A DNA stretch of 64,000 nucleotides from Ancylobacter novellus (lineage in GTDB: Bacteria > Pseudomonadota > Alphaproteobacteria > Rhizobiales > Methylopilaceae), in NCBI GenBank assembly GCA_003241695.1, contig QFPN01000010.1, positions 62,001 to 126,000 of the forward strand, written 5' to 3'. Both the position numbers and the translations under genes were made by a program. Below the pieces are notes generated by a model. The model ran no database searches. It had not been told where the DNA came from and saw only the letters and a program-made list of their open reading frames with translations. Of this stretch, positions 1-8,122 are shown piece after piece (the first letter of the stretch is position 1; each line of letters starts with the position of its first letter).

Positions 1-1087
1 ACGGCGTGCCGGAGATGAACTTCCCGTTGGTGCGGTCGAGCACGTAGAAGAAGCCGTTGCGGTCGGCGGTCGCGCCGGCCTTGATGGTCTTGCCGTCCTT
101 CGTCAGGTCGAACGGAACGAACTCGTTCACGCCGTCGAAGTCCCAGCCGTCATGCGGGGTGGTCTGGAAGCCCCACTTGATCTCGCCGGTGTCCGGATCG
201 ATCGCGAGGCGCGAGGCCGACCACTTGTTGTCGCCCGGACGCAGCCAGCTGTTCCACGGGCCGGGGTTGCCGGTGCCGTAGTAGATCAGGTTGGTCTCGG
301 CGTCGTAGGTGCCGCCGTTCCAGGTGGCGCCGCCGCCGTATTTCCAGGTGTCGCCCGGCCAGGTCTCGTTGGTTTTGCCGGTCATGGTCGAGGGCTTGCC
401 GTTGAGTTCGCCGACATGGCCCTCGATGACCGGGCGCTTCCAGACGATCTCGCCGGTCTTGGCGTCGCGCGCCTCGACGCGGCCCACGACGCCGAACTCG
501 CCGCCCGACACGCCGGTGATGATCTTGCCCTTCACGATCATCGGAGCCGAGGTGAAAGAGAAGCCGGCCTTGAAGTCGTCGACGTCCTTCTTCCACACGA
601 CCTTGCCGGTCTTGGCGTCGAGCGCCACGAGCTTGGCGTCGAGAGTGCCGAAGATGAACAGGTTGTCGTACAGCGCTCCGCCGCGGTTCACGACGTCGCA
701 GCAGGGCAGGATGCCCTCGGGAAGACGGGCGTTGTACTCCCAGATCTTCTCGCCGGTGCGGCTGTTGATGGCCCAGGCGCGGCTGTAGGAGCCGGTGACG
801 TAGAGCACGCCGTCCTTGACGAGCGCCTGGCTCTCCTGGCCGCGCTGCTTTTCGCCGCCGAAGGAGAACGAATAGGCCGGGATGAGGCTCTTGATGTTGT
901 CGCGGGTCAGCGTCTTCAGCGGGCTGTAGCGCTGGCCCTGGTTGCCGAGGCCATAGGTGACGACGTCTTCGGTCGTCATGGCGTCGTTGGCGATGTCTTC
1001 GTCGGTCACCGCGAAGGCCGGCGCCGAAGCCCCGGCAAGAAGCGCCGCGACGCCAGCGGCGGCAAGCAATGTCGCTCTGAATGTCAT
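1..1087 (-). CDS. exaF: PQQ-dependent alcohol dehydrogenase, lanthanide (ExaF/PedH) type, 3' end missing
   Basis: Periplasmic quinoprotein that oxidises primary alcohols and passes electrons to a c-type cytochrome. The visible N-terminal 362 residues have a Sec signal ending near residue 26, the PCCDVVNRG segment whose adjacent cysteines (C129–C130) form the disulfide over PQQ, and beta-propeller repeats such as GTGNPGPWN. The segment WDFDGVNE gives catalytic D316 and a second acidic residue at D318. Calcium enzymes have Ala or Ser at the latter position; lanthanide enzymes have Asp. The opening part (VVTYGLGNQ, GGEKQRGQES) matches the quinoprotein ethanol dehydrogenase branch better than MxaF or XoxF5. 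ATG at 1087 follows a GGGAGAG ribosome site. The C-terminus lies beyond the left edge. It sits 163 bp downstream of its binding-protein partner and may have its own promoter. Substrate (methanol or ethanol) is not decided. Confidence 0.93.
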   Translation of the reverse strand, partial: MTFRATLLAAAGVAALLAGASAPAFAVTDEDIANDAMTTEDVVTYGLGNQGQRYSPLKTLTRDNIKSLIPAYSFSFGGEKQRGQESQALVKDGVLYVTGSYSRAWAINSRTGEKIWEYNARLPEGILPCCDVVNRGGALYDNLFIFGTLDAKLVALDAKTGKVVWKKDVDDFKAGFSFTSAPMIVKGKIITGVSGGEFGVVGRVEARDAKTGEIVWKRPVIEGHVGELNGKPSTMTGKTNETWPGDTWKYGGGATWNGGTYDAETNLIYYGTGNPGPWNSWLRPGDNKWSASRLAIDPDTGEIKWGFQTTPHDGWDFDGVNEFVPFDLTKDGKTIKAGATADRNGFFYVLDRTNGKFISGTP

Positions 1088-1250
1088 GCCGTTCTCTCCC
1101 TGAGACGCTCCGTTCGGAGCGCAGAACCGGGCGGGCGCCTTGCTTTGACGGGCGCCTCCTCCCTCGTGGAAACGGACGTTAAACTCCTGGACGGACGTTG
1201 CTTATTGCCTTTAAGTACACCCTTATTAGAGATCTAACATATTGATTTCT

Positions 1251-2108
1251 TTAGTATCCGGAGGGCGGAGCGAAACTTGCCCCATGAGCCGCGAAGATCG
1301 CCTTCGTCTCTCCGCGCCCGGCAAGCGCGGCGATCGCCTCGCCGACCCGATAGCCGAGGTCGCGGCTGTCCGAACGCACCGCGCCGCAGAGTTCCCATTG
1401 CGGACGGATCAGGCCGGTTCCGGCGAGGTCCTTGATCTCGACGTCGACCGCCATGGCTTTCCAGACCGCGTTCTCGATCGCGGAGCGCGACCCTCCGAGG
1501 AAATCCGAGCGGCCCGCCACGAAGTCTTCCGCGGCCTCGTCGAAGGTGCGGAAATGCTTCGCGCTGTCCCGGAACACGCCGCCGTTCGCGAGCGCGATCA
1601 ACGCGTCCGCCGGGCTCGTTCCCTCGAGCGCGATGGTCCTGCCTTCTATGTCCTGCAGATCCTGGAAGCCGCCTTCGACCGTTCCTTTCCGGTAAGCGAT
1701 CGAGAGCTGCTGCCGCGCGTAAGGGGGCGTGAAGAAGACCTGCTCGTTGCGGATCTCGAGCTTCTTGTCGGCCGGCACGCTCAGCATCAGGTCGGCGAGC
1801 CCGGTGCCCGCGAGATCTCCGCGCCAGAGATTGAGCCGGAAATCGCCGTCGACGTTCTCCGACGCCTCGACGATCCGGATCTCCGCCTTCACGCCGATCT
1901 CGGCCGCGATCCGCTTCGCGAGATCGACGTCGATTCCGACGGGACCCTTGTCCGAATTGTCCGAGAACGGCGCGTTCTCGCGATAGAGCGCGACGCGCAG
2001 CACGCCCGACTGGACGACGTCGTCGAGCGGCCGCGCCGACGCGGCGCCCGCGAGGGCCGCCGCGCCGAGCAGGGCGAGCAGGTCCCGCCTCGTGGCGCCG
2101 GCGCGCAT
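1251..2108 (-). CDS. quinoprotein dehydrogenase-associated solute-binding protein (XoxJ/MoxJ-like)
   Basis: A 285-residue periplasmic protein of the amino-acid ABC binding-protein fold. It has a twin-arginine-like leader (TRRDLL followed by an Ala-rich stretch), then GVLRVALY and GPVGIDVDLAKRIAAEIG, the usual first strands of bacterial extracellular solute-binding proteins family 3. Homologues next to PQQ alcohol dehydrogenases (the MoxJ/XoxJ group) are thought to bind or mature the dehydrogenase rather than import a nutrient. No permease or ATPase gene is nearby, which agrees with that view. The upstream open frame extends to 2402, but the ATG at 2108 overlaps the pedF stop by one base (TGATG) and begins a proper leader, so it is preferred. 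Confidence 0.85.
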   Translation of the reverse strand: MRAGATRRDLLALLGAAALAGAASARPLDDVVQSGVLRVALYRENAPFSDNSDKGPVGIDVDLAKRIAAEIGVKAEIRIVEASENVDGDFRLNLWRGDLAGTGLADLMLSVPADKKLEIRNEQVFFTPPYARQQLSIAYRKGTVEGGFQDLQDIEGRTIALEGTSPADALIALANGGVFRDSAKHFRTFDEAAEDFVAGRSDFLGGSRSAIENAVWKAMAVDVEIKDLAGTGLIRPQWELCGAVRSDSRDLGYRVGEAIAALAGRGETKAIFAAHGASFAPPSGY

Positions 2109-2536
2109 CAGTCGTCGACGTGCAGGGATTCGACGTAGGAGCGGATCGCCCACAGCGCTTCCTGGCTGAGGACCCCGGCGAAGGACGGCATCTTGGTCAC
2201 GCCGTTGATGATCGCGCCGCCCTGGACGCGCTGCGAAAACCACTCGTCGCCGTCCTTGCCCTTCTCGAGGTGGCGCAGATCCGGCGCGAGGCCGCCCGAG
2301 ATCACTTCGAGGCCGTGGCAGCGGGCGCAATTCTGGTTGTAGCCGGAGGCTCCGATCTCGATCGCCTTCGGATTGCCGCGGTAGGGGTTTTCTTCCCGCC
2401 ACTCCTCTCCGAGCGGCTCGAGCCCGGTCGTGTCGACGGGCTGGGGCTGGACGTCGCCGTGAGCGAGCGCCGCCGTCGCGACGGCCCCGAGAACGAGCGC
2501 GGCGCCTGCGGCGCGGACGAAATTTAAGGCTTTCAT
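2108..2536 (-). CDS. pedF: cytochrome c-550, PedF type
   Basis: A 142-residue periplasmic monohaem cytochrome c, the probable electron acceptor of the adjacent quinoprotein dehydrogenase. It has a Sec signal ending ATAALA, a haem-binding CARCH (C70, C73, H74) and a likely axial methionine in KMPSFAG (M116). The mature N-terminus HGDVQPQPVDTTGLEP is characteristic of the PedF group found with PQQ ethanol dehydrogenases. It is the first gene of the leftward transcription unit pedF–binding protein–exaF. The 173 bp gap to the divergent gene at 2710 must hold both promoters. Confidence 0.92.
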   Translation of the reverse strand: MKALNFVRAAGAALVLGAVATAALAHGDVQPQPVDTTGLEPLGEEWREENPYRGNPKAIEIGASGYNQNCARCHGLEVISGGLAPDLRHLEKGKDGDEWFSQRVQGGAIINGVTKMPSFAGVLSQEALWAIRSYVESLHVDD

Positions 2537-2709
2537 AAGTCGGCTCCCACTGCGGCGGCGGAAGCTAACAAGGCCCTGAACACCCCCACATTGTGCTTTG
2601 GTACGCCTCTAAAAGTCGGCTTGGAGCGGGCGCCAATAAGTACAATCCCGCCCGCAGCCCCGCCCCCTATCCTGCCCGAAAAGAGAAACTGCGGGATTGG
2701 AAACGGTCG

Positions 2710-3975
2710 ATGTTCTGGCGCGGACAGGGCCTTGCGTCGGGAGCGGCGCTCGCCGTCGCCATCGCGACGGCCGCTCAGGCCGCTCCGGCGCCGCAACGCT
2801 TCACCGCCTTCACCGCCCAGGCTCAGGCCGCCCCGCAATCTTCTCCCGCTGCGCGGCGGGAGCTGCAGAACGTGCTGATACACTATTTTGAGCGGCGCAT
2901 CGAACGGCCGACGCCGCTCAACAACGAGGACCCGATCCCCGACGGCGAAGGGCTCGACGGCGCGAAGCTCGGCGTCGACGACTCGAACGCGACCGGTCGC
3001 TTCGTCGGGCTGAAGTTCGAGCTCAGGCCGACCGTGGTCGATCCGGGACAGGATTTCCGCGCCGCCTTCGCCGATCTGGTCGCTCGCGAAAGGCCGGCCT
3101 TCGTGGTCGTGAACGCGCCGGCCGACGATCTGCTCGCCATCTCCGACCTCGCCGCCGCCAACAAGACCGTCCTGCTCAATGTCGGCGCGCCGGACGTTCG
3201 GCTGCGCGACGCCGATTGCCGCGCCGACGTGCTTCACGTGCTGCCCTCGCGCGACATGCTCGCCGACGCCCTGTTCCAGTTCCTCGCCTTCAAGCGCTGG
3301 ACTCGGGTCCTGCTGATCGTCGGACCGAAGCCCGAGGACAGGCTTTACGCAGACGCGCTGCGAAAGAGCGCGCGGAAGTTCGGAGCGAGGATCGTCGAGG
3401 AAAGAAGCTTCGACGCGGCCGGCGCGGACATCCGCGACAGCGCCGCCGACGAGCTGACGCTCGCCACCCGCGGTCCCGAGCACGACGTCGTGGCGGTGGC
3501 GGACGAGGCTGGCGAATTCGGCGCGAGCCTTCCCTACAACACCGCCTCGCCCCGCCCGGTGGTGGGCACGCAGGGGCTGACGCCCGCCGGCTGGGGCGCG
3601 CCGGTCGAATCCTGGGCCGCCGCGCAGCTTCAGGACCGCTTCCGCAAGCTCGCGGGCCGGCGCATGCGCCCGATCGACTACGCCGGCTGGATGGGCGCGC
3701 ACGCTGTCGGCGAGGCGGCTGCGCAACTGAAGAGCGCGGACGCGCCCGCGATCCGGGAGTTGCTGCTGTCCGACCGTTTCGAGGTCGGCGGCTTCAAGGG
3801 CCGCGCGCTGAGTTTCCGATCGTGGAACGGGCAGCTGCGGCAGCCGGTCTACCTGCTCTGGCCGAGCGCCGTCATCGCGACCGCGCCGATCGAAGGGTTC
3901 CTGCACCAGAAGACGGAGCTCGACACGCTCGGCCTCGACAGGTCCGAGACGGCGTGCGCCGCGATGAAAGGATGA
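2710..3975 (+). CDS. ABC-type branched-chain-like substrate-binding protein of PQQ alcohol dehydrogenase systems
   Basis: A 421-residue exported protein. The leader starts MFWRGQGL and ends AATAAQA-type. The body has the two-lobed periplasmic-binding-protein pattern of the Leu/Ile/Val class (FVVVNAPADDLL, LLNVGAPDVRLRD, WTRVLLIVGPKPEDRLYADALR). This matches the family described as the ABC substrate-binding protein of PQQ-dependent alcohol dehydrogenase systems. The frame is open back to 2593, but only the ATG at 2710 gives a signal peptide at the N-terminus. The next gene starts two bases after the stop, so they are co-transcribed. What it binds is unknown; a lanthanide or PQQ-related role would be speculation. 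Confidence 0.82.
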   Translation: MFWRGQGLASGAALAVAIATAAQAAPAPQRFTAFTAQAQAAPQSSPAARRELQNVLIHYFERRIERPTPLNNEDPIPDGEGLDGAKLGVDDSNATGRFVGLKFELRPTVVDPGQDFRAAFADLVARERPAFVVVNAPADDLLAISDLAAANKTVLLNVGAPDVRLRDADCRADVLHVLPSRDMLADALFQFLAFKRWTRVLLIVGPKPEDRLYADALRKSARKFGARIVEERSFDAAGADIRDSAADELTLATRGPEHDVVAVADEAGEFGASLPYNTASPRPVVGTQGLTPAGWGAPVESWAAAQLQDRFRKLAGRRMRPIDYAGWMGAHAVGEAAAQLKSADAPAIRELLLSDRFEVGGFKGRALSFRSWNGQLRQPVYLLWPSAVIATAPIEGFLHQKTELDTLGLDRSETACAAMKG

Positions 3976-3976
3976 G

Positions 3977-5002
3977 ATGAGCGCGACCCGAGAATCCACC
4001 GCCGGCCGCATCCGCCCGCCCCTCGCCGCCGCCGCGGTCGGCCTCCTCGCGACGGTCGGCGCAGCCGAGGCCCATGAGGCCTTCGTCACCAACGAGCGCG
4101 ACAACACGGTCTCGGTCATCGACACCGTGAGCCGGACCGTGACGCGGACCTTCCCGGTCGGCCGGCGCCCCCGCGGGATCACGTTCTCGCCTGACGGAAA
4201 GAAGCTGTTCGTCTGCGCGAGCGACTCGAACGCCGTGCAGGTGATCGACCCGGACAGCGGCAAGGTGCTGCACGACCTCCCCTCGGGCGAGGACCCCGAG
4301 CAGTTCGCGCTGTCGCCCGACGGCAAGATGCTGTTCGTCGCCAACGAGGACGACGCCCTCACCACCGTCGTGGACGTCGAGACCCGCAAGGTGCTGGCCC
4401 AGATCGAGGTCGGCGTCGAGCCCGAGGGGATGGCCGTGAGCCCGGACGGCAAGATCGCGGTCACGACGTCCGAAACCACCAACATGGTCCACTGGATCGA
4501 CGTGCCGACGCTTACCTCGACCGAGGCGACGCAGGTCGGCCAGCGGCCCCGCCACGCCGAGTTCAGCCAGGACGGCAAGCTGCTCTGGGTCTCGTCCGAG
4601 GTCGGCGGCACGGTTTCGGTGATCGACGTCGCGACGAGATCGATCGTGAAGACGCTGGAATTCCCGATCCCCGGGGTCGCCTCCGACCGCGTCCAGCCGG
4701 TCGGCGTCAAGCTCACCCGCGACGGCTCGCTCGCCTTCGTGGCGCTCGGCCCTTCGGACCGGGTCGCGGTGGTGAACGCCCGCACCTACGAGGTGCTGGA
4801 AACCATCCTGGTCGGCCGCCGGGTCTGGCACCTGGAATTCACGCCCGAGCAGAACATGCTGCTGACCACGAACGGCGTTTCGGGCGACGTCACCATGATC
4901 GACGTCGCGAGCCGGAAGGCTGTGAAGACCGTGAAGGTCGGCCGCTTCCCGTGGGGCGCGGCGATCCGGCCGACCGGCCAGCGGACGGCCGATCGGCGGT
5001 GA
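3977..5002 (+). CDS. YVTN-family beta-propeller protein, PQQ-catabolism associated
   Basis: A 341-residue exported beta-propeller. After a signal peptide ending near GAAEAHEA come repeated blades containing NTVSVIDT, FSPDGKKLFV, LSPDGKMLFVAN and VSPDGKIAV, the YVTN repeat signature. The same family occurs beside PQQ alcohol dehydrogenases in many proteobacteria, and its molecular job is not established. It follows the binding protein with a one-base gap and precedes the NosR-like gene by 16 bp, so 2710–8122 reads as one operon. Confidence 0.88.
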   Translation: MSATRESTAGRIRPPLAAAAVGLLATVGAAEAHEAFVTNERDNTVSVIDTVSRTVTRTFPVGRRPRGITFSPDGKKLFVCASDSNAVQVIDPDSGKVLHDLPSGEDPEQFALSPDGKMLFVANEDDALTTVVDVETRKVLAQIEVGVEPEGMAVSPDGKIAVTTSETTNMVHWIDVPTLTSTEATQVGQRPRHAEFSQDGKLLWVSSEVGGTVSVIDVATRSIVKTLEFPIPGVASDRVQPVGVKLTRDGSLAFVALGPSDRVAVVNARTYEVLETILVGRRVWHLEFTPEQNMLLTTNGVSGDVTMIDVASRKAVKTVKVGRFPWGAAIRPTGQRTADRR

Positions 5003-5018
5003 CGCTCCGGGCCGGTCG

Positions 5019-7154
5019 ATGAACGGCGCCCGGCGCGCGGCCGGCCTCGTCGCGGGGCTTCTCGCGCTGGCGTTCGGGCTGGCGTTCGGGCTGGCGTTCT
5101 CCGCCGCGCCCGCGGTCGCAGGCGCGCTCGACCGCGCCGCCATGGAGCGCGCCTTCCCCGCGCCGCTGATGGTCGGCGAGAAGGACGACCAGCTGCCGAT
5201 CTGGCCGATCCTCAAGCAGGCGGCGGGGTCCTGGGACGTCGTCGCCTATGCGTTCGAATCGATCGATTTCGCGCCGATCCCCGGCTTCGGCGGAACGCCG
5301 CCAGACCTGCTGATCGCGCTCGCGCCTGACGGAACCTTCCTCGAGGCGAAGGTGATCAGCCATCACGAGCCGGTCTTTCTCGAAGGGCTCGGCTCGGCGC
5401 CGCTGTTCGACTTCGTGAAGCAGTATGTCGGGCTCTCCGCGCGGCGGTCGATCAGCGTCGGGCGCGCGAACGCCCGCGCAAACGGCGCGCCGGCGGCGAC
5501 TGTGGTGGACGGGATCTCGATGGCGACCGCCTCCACGCGCGTCATCAACGAGACGATGCTGACCGCGGCGCTCGCGGTCGCTCGCGCGAAGCTCGGCTTC
5601 GGCGCGGGCCGCAGCGCGGGGCTCAAGGTCGAGGCCAGACAGGACGCTTTCGAGCCGCTCGACTGGAGCCGCCTCCTCGAAACCGGCTTCGTGAAGCGCG
5701 TCACGATCCCGAACCGAGAGGTCGACAAAGCCTTCGCGGGCACGCAAGTCGAGGACGCAGACCCAATCTCGGCCGAACGCCCCGACGACCCCTTCGTCGA
5801 CGTCTACGTCGCCTATCTCAACCCGCCGTCGATCGGCCGCAACCTGCTCGGCGAGACGGCTTTCGCGAAGCTCATGGCCGAGATCGGGCCGGACGCCCAC
5901 GCGCTCATGCTGCTCACCGCGGGCCGCTGGAACGCCCTCGGCGAGGACTTCGTGCTCGGTTCGCCGCCGAAATCGGTCGCCGTCGTGCAGGGCGGGCTCG
6001 AGATCAACGCCCGCGACCTCGCGATCGAGCGCCGCGGCGCGGGACCGAAGGGCATGCCCGACGGGCCATGGTCGATCCTCAAGATCGCGCCCGAAGCCGG
6101 TTTCGACCCGTCGTCGCCCTGGGCGCTGCGGCTCACCATCGAGCGCGAGCGCGGGCAGATCCTGACCGAGAGGGTCGATCGAGCCTTCGAGGGCTCCTAT
6201 GCGCTGCCGGCGGGCATGTTCACGCGGACCGCGCCGGACGCGGGACCGAGCTGGACCGACAGCTGGACCGCACGCTGGCCGGAACTCGGGCTGATCGCAG
6301 GCGCCTTCCTGCTGCTCGCGCCGGTTCTGGCGCGCGACCGGGGCCTCGTCGCGGACGCGCGGCCGTTTTCCCGGTTTCGCCTCGCCTTCCTCGTCTTCAC
6401 CCTGTGCTTCGTTGGCTGGTACGCGCAGGCGCAACTGTCGATCGTCACCGTCGTGGCGGCGATCCGCGCCGCCTTCACGACGCGCGACTATTCGTTTCTG
6501 CTCTACGATCCTGCCTCGCTCCTCGTCTGGATGTTCGCGCTCGCCGCGCTCGCGGTCTGGGGGCGCGGAACGTTCTGCGGCTGGCTCTGTCCGTTCGGCG
6601 CGTTGCAGGAACTAGCGGCCTGGCTCGCGAAGCCGCTGCACATCCGTCAGCGGCGCATTCCGCCCGGCGTCGACCGCGCGCTGCGAAAGCTGAAATACGT
6701 CGTCCTGGCGGGGCTCGCAGCGGCGGCCGCGGCCTCCTCGCCGCTGGTCGACAGCCTTGCGGAGATCGAGCCGTTCAAGACCTCGATCACCCTGTACTTC
6801 GTCCGCAGCGCGCCCTTCGTCGCTTACGCGCTCGGCCTCATCCTCCTCAACCTCTTCGTCTACAAGGCGTTCTGCCGCTATCTCTGCCCGCTCGGCGCGC
6901 TGCTGGCGATCGGGGGACGACTCAGGGCGCTCGACTGGATCCCGCGCCGCGCCGAATGCGGTTCGCCCTGCCAGCTCTGCAAGGCGCGCTGCCGCTACGG
7001 CGCGATCGACGCCGCCGGCAAGGTCGACTACGCCGAATGCTTCCAGTGCATGGACTGCGTGACGATCGTCCGAGATCCGCGGCAATGCGTGCCGCAGGTT
7101 CTCGAAGAAAAACGTCGCAAGGTGCGGTCCGCCGCACGGGAGGCCGCCGAATGA
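5019..7154 (+). CDS. NosR-like membrane flavoprotein with polyferredoxin domain
   Basis: A 711-residue protein of the NosR/NirI type that moves electrons across the membrane. Order: signal peptide; periplasmic FMN-binding domain (about residues 60–190) with the flavin-attachment variant S167-M-A-T170; a second periplasmic part; five or so hydrophobic segments from about residue 425; cysteine pairs C520/C524 (FCGWLCP) and C619/C623 (FCRYLCP) in the NapH-like part; and a C-terminal two-cluster ferredoxin with C647, C651, C654, C658 and C674, C677, C680, C690. The standard flavin motif is SGAT; here Met replaces Gly. It overlaps the downstream apbE by four bases, which fits substrate and modifying enzyme. 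No nosZ is present, so a role in the alcohol dehydrogenase pathway is inferred. Confidence 0.88.
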   Translation: MNGARRAAGLVAGLLALAFGLAFGLAFSAAPAVAGALDRAAMERAFPAPLMVGEKDDQLPIWPILKQAAGSWDVVAYAFESIDFAPIPGFGGTPPDLLIALAPDGTFLEAKVISHHEPVFLEGLGSAPLFDFVKQYVGLSARRSISVGRANARANGAPAATVVDGISMATASTRVINETMLTAALAVARAKLGFGAGRSAGLKVEARQDAFEPLDWSRLLETGFVKRVTIPNREVDKAFAGTQVEDADPISAERPDDPFVDVYVAYLNPPSIGRNLLGETAFAKLMAEIGPDAHALMLLTAGRWNALGEDFVLGSPPKSVAVVQGGLEINARDLAIERRGAGPKGMPDGPWSILKIAPEAGFDPSSPWALRLTIERERGQILTERVDRAFEGSYALPAGMFTRTAPDAGPSWTDSWTARWPELGLIAGAFLLLAPVLARDRGLVADARPFSRFRLAFLVFTLCFVGWYAQAQLSIVTVVAAIRAAFTTRDYSFLLYDPASLLVWMFALAALAVWGRGTFCGWLCPFGALQELAAWLAKPLHIRQRRIPPGVDRALRKLKYVVLAGLAAAAAASSPLVDSLAEIEPFKTSITLYFVRSAPFVAYALGLILLNLFVYKAFCRYLCPLGALLAIGGRLRALDWIPRRAECGSPCQLCKARCRYGAIDAAGKVDYAECFQCMDCVTIVRDPRQCVPQVLEEKRRKVRSAAREAAE

Positions 7155-8122
7155 CGGCGTTTAGCCGACGCAAGATCCTCGCCGGCGGCGCCGGCGCGCT
7201 CGCGGCCGCGTCGATCGGATCGGTTGGCCTCCAAACGCTCGCCCGCGAAAAAGGGCAAGAAACGCGGAGCCGCGTCGGCGTCGCGTTCGGGACGACCGTG
7301 GCGCTCACCTTCGCGGGTCCCGACGCGGCGGCGCTCGACGAAGCGATCGCGCGCGGCTTCGCCGAGATCCGCTCGCTCGAGGCGGCCGCCAGCCTGTCGA
7401 GAGCCGACAGCGCCCTCTCGCGCCTCAACCGCGACGGTCGGCTCGCCGCCCCTCCCCCGAAGCTTCTCGCGCTGACGCGTTTCGCGCTCGACCTGGCCGA
7501 GGCGTCCGGCGGCGCGTTCGATCCGACCGTCCAGCCGCTCTGGCCGCTCTGGCGCGACGCGACCGAGGCCGGCCGGCGTCCGGCCGCCGCCGATCTGGCA
7601 AGGACTGTCGCTCTGATCGACTGGCGCTCCGTGCGCGTCTCGGACGACATGATCGCGTTCGGCCGTCCCGGCGTGGCGATGACGCTGAACGGCGTGCTGC
7701 AGGGATACGGAGCCGATCTCGTGATCGCGGCGGCGCAGCGGCTCGGCGTCCCGAACGCCTTCGTGGACACCGGCGAATTCGGCGCCTACGGCCGCGCAGC
7801 GAACGGCGCCCCGTGGCGGCTCGGCGTCGCGACGCGGGACGAGCCCGACCGGCCCTATCTCGTCGACGATCATTTCTCGGGCTTCGCCGCCACCTCGGCC
7901 GGCGCGGGCACGCCGTTCTCGCGCGACGGCGCCGACAACCACCTGTTCGATCCGCGCACCGGCGCCTCGCCGCATCTCGTCGAACAGACTTCGGCGTTCG
8001 CGCCGAGCGGCGCGCTCGCCGACGGGCTCTCGACCGCGGCCTACGTCATGGGAGAGCCGGCGGGCCGAGCGCTCGCCGAGCGCTTCGGCGGCTCGCTCAG
8101 CGTGAGGCCCGCCGCGACCTGA
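7151..8122 (+). CDS. apbE: FAD:protein FMN transferase (ApbE family)
   Basis: A 323-residue exported enzyme that uses FAD to attach FMN covalently to a Thr or Ser in target flavoproteins. It has a twin-arginine leader (SRRKIL plus an Ala/Gly-rich stretch) and ApbE landmarks: GGAFDPTVQPLW, LNGVLQGYGADLV, the VDTGEFGAYG segment (usually DxGGD) and HLFDPRTG. The start codon ATG overlaps the stop of the NosR-like gene (ATGA). The obvious substrate is Thr170 of that neighbour. The enzyme resembles NosX, the partner of NosR in nitrous oxide reduction, but the setting here is alcohol oxidation. Confidence 0.9.
   Translation: MTAFSRRKILAGGAGALAAASIGSVGLQTLAREKGQETRSRVGVAFGTTVALTFAGPDAAALDEAIARGFAEIRSLEAAASLSRADSALSRLNRDGRLAAPPPKLLALTRFALDLAEASGGAFDPTVQPLWPLWRDATEAGRRPAAADLARTVALIDWRSVRVSDDMIAFGRPGVAMTLNGVLQGYGADLVIAAAQRLGVPNAFVDTGEFGAYGRAANGAPWRLGVATRDEPDRPYLVDDHFSGFAATSAGAGTPFSRDGADNHLFDPRTGASPHLVEQTSAFAPSGALADGLSTAAYVMGEPAGRALAERFGGSLSVRPAAT

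Noticed and set aside
1..1087. Calling the dehydrogenase XoxF or MxaF
   Set aside because: The N-terminal text and the binding of a PedF-type cytochrome fit the ExaA/ExaF branch; the lanthanide Asp alone does not make it XoxF.
2533..4785. 750-residue minus-strand frame
   Set aside because: It lies antisense to two well-supported exported proteins; composition is Arg/Ala/Asp-rich with no family similarity. High GC keeps antisense frames open.
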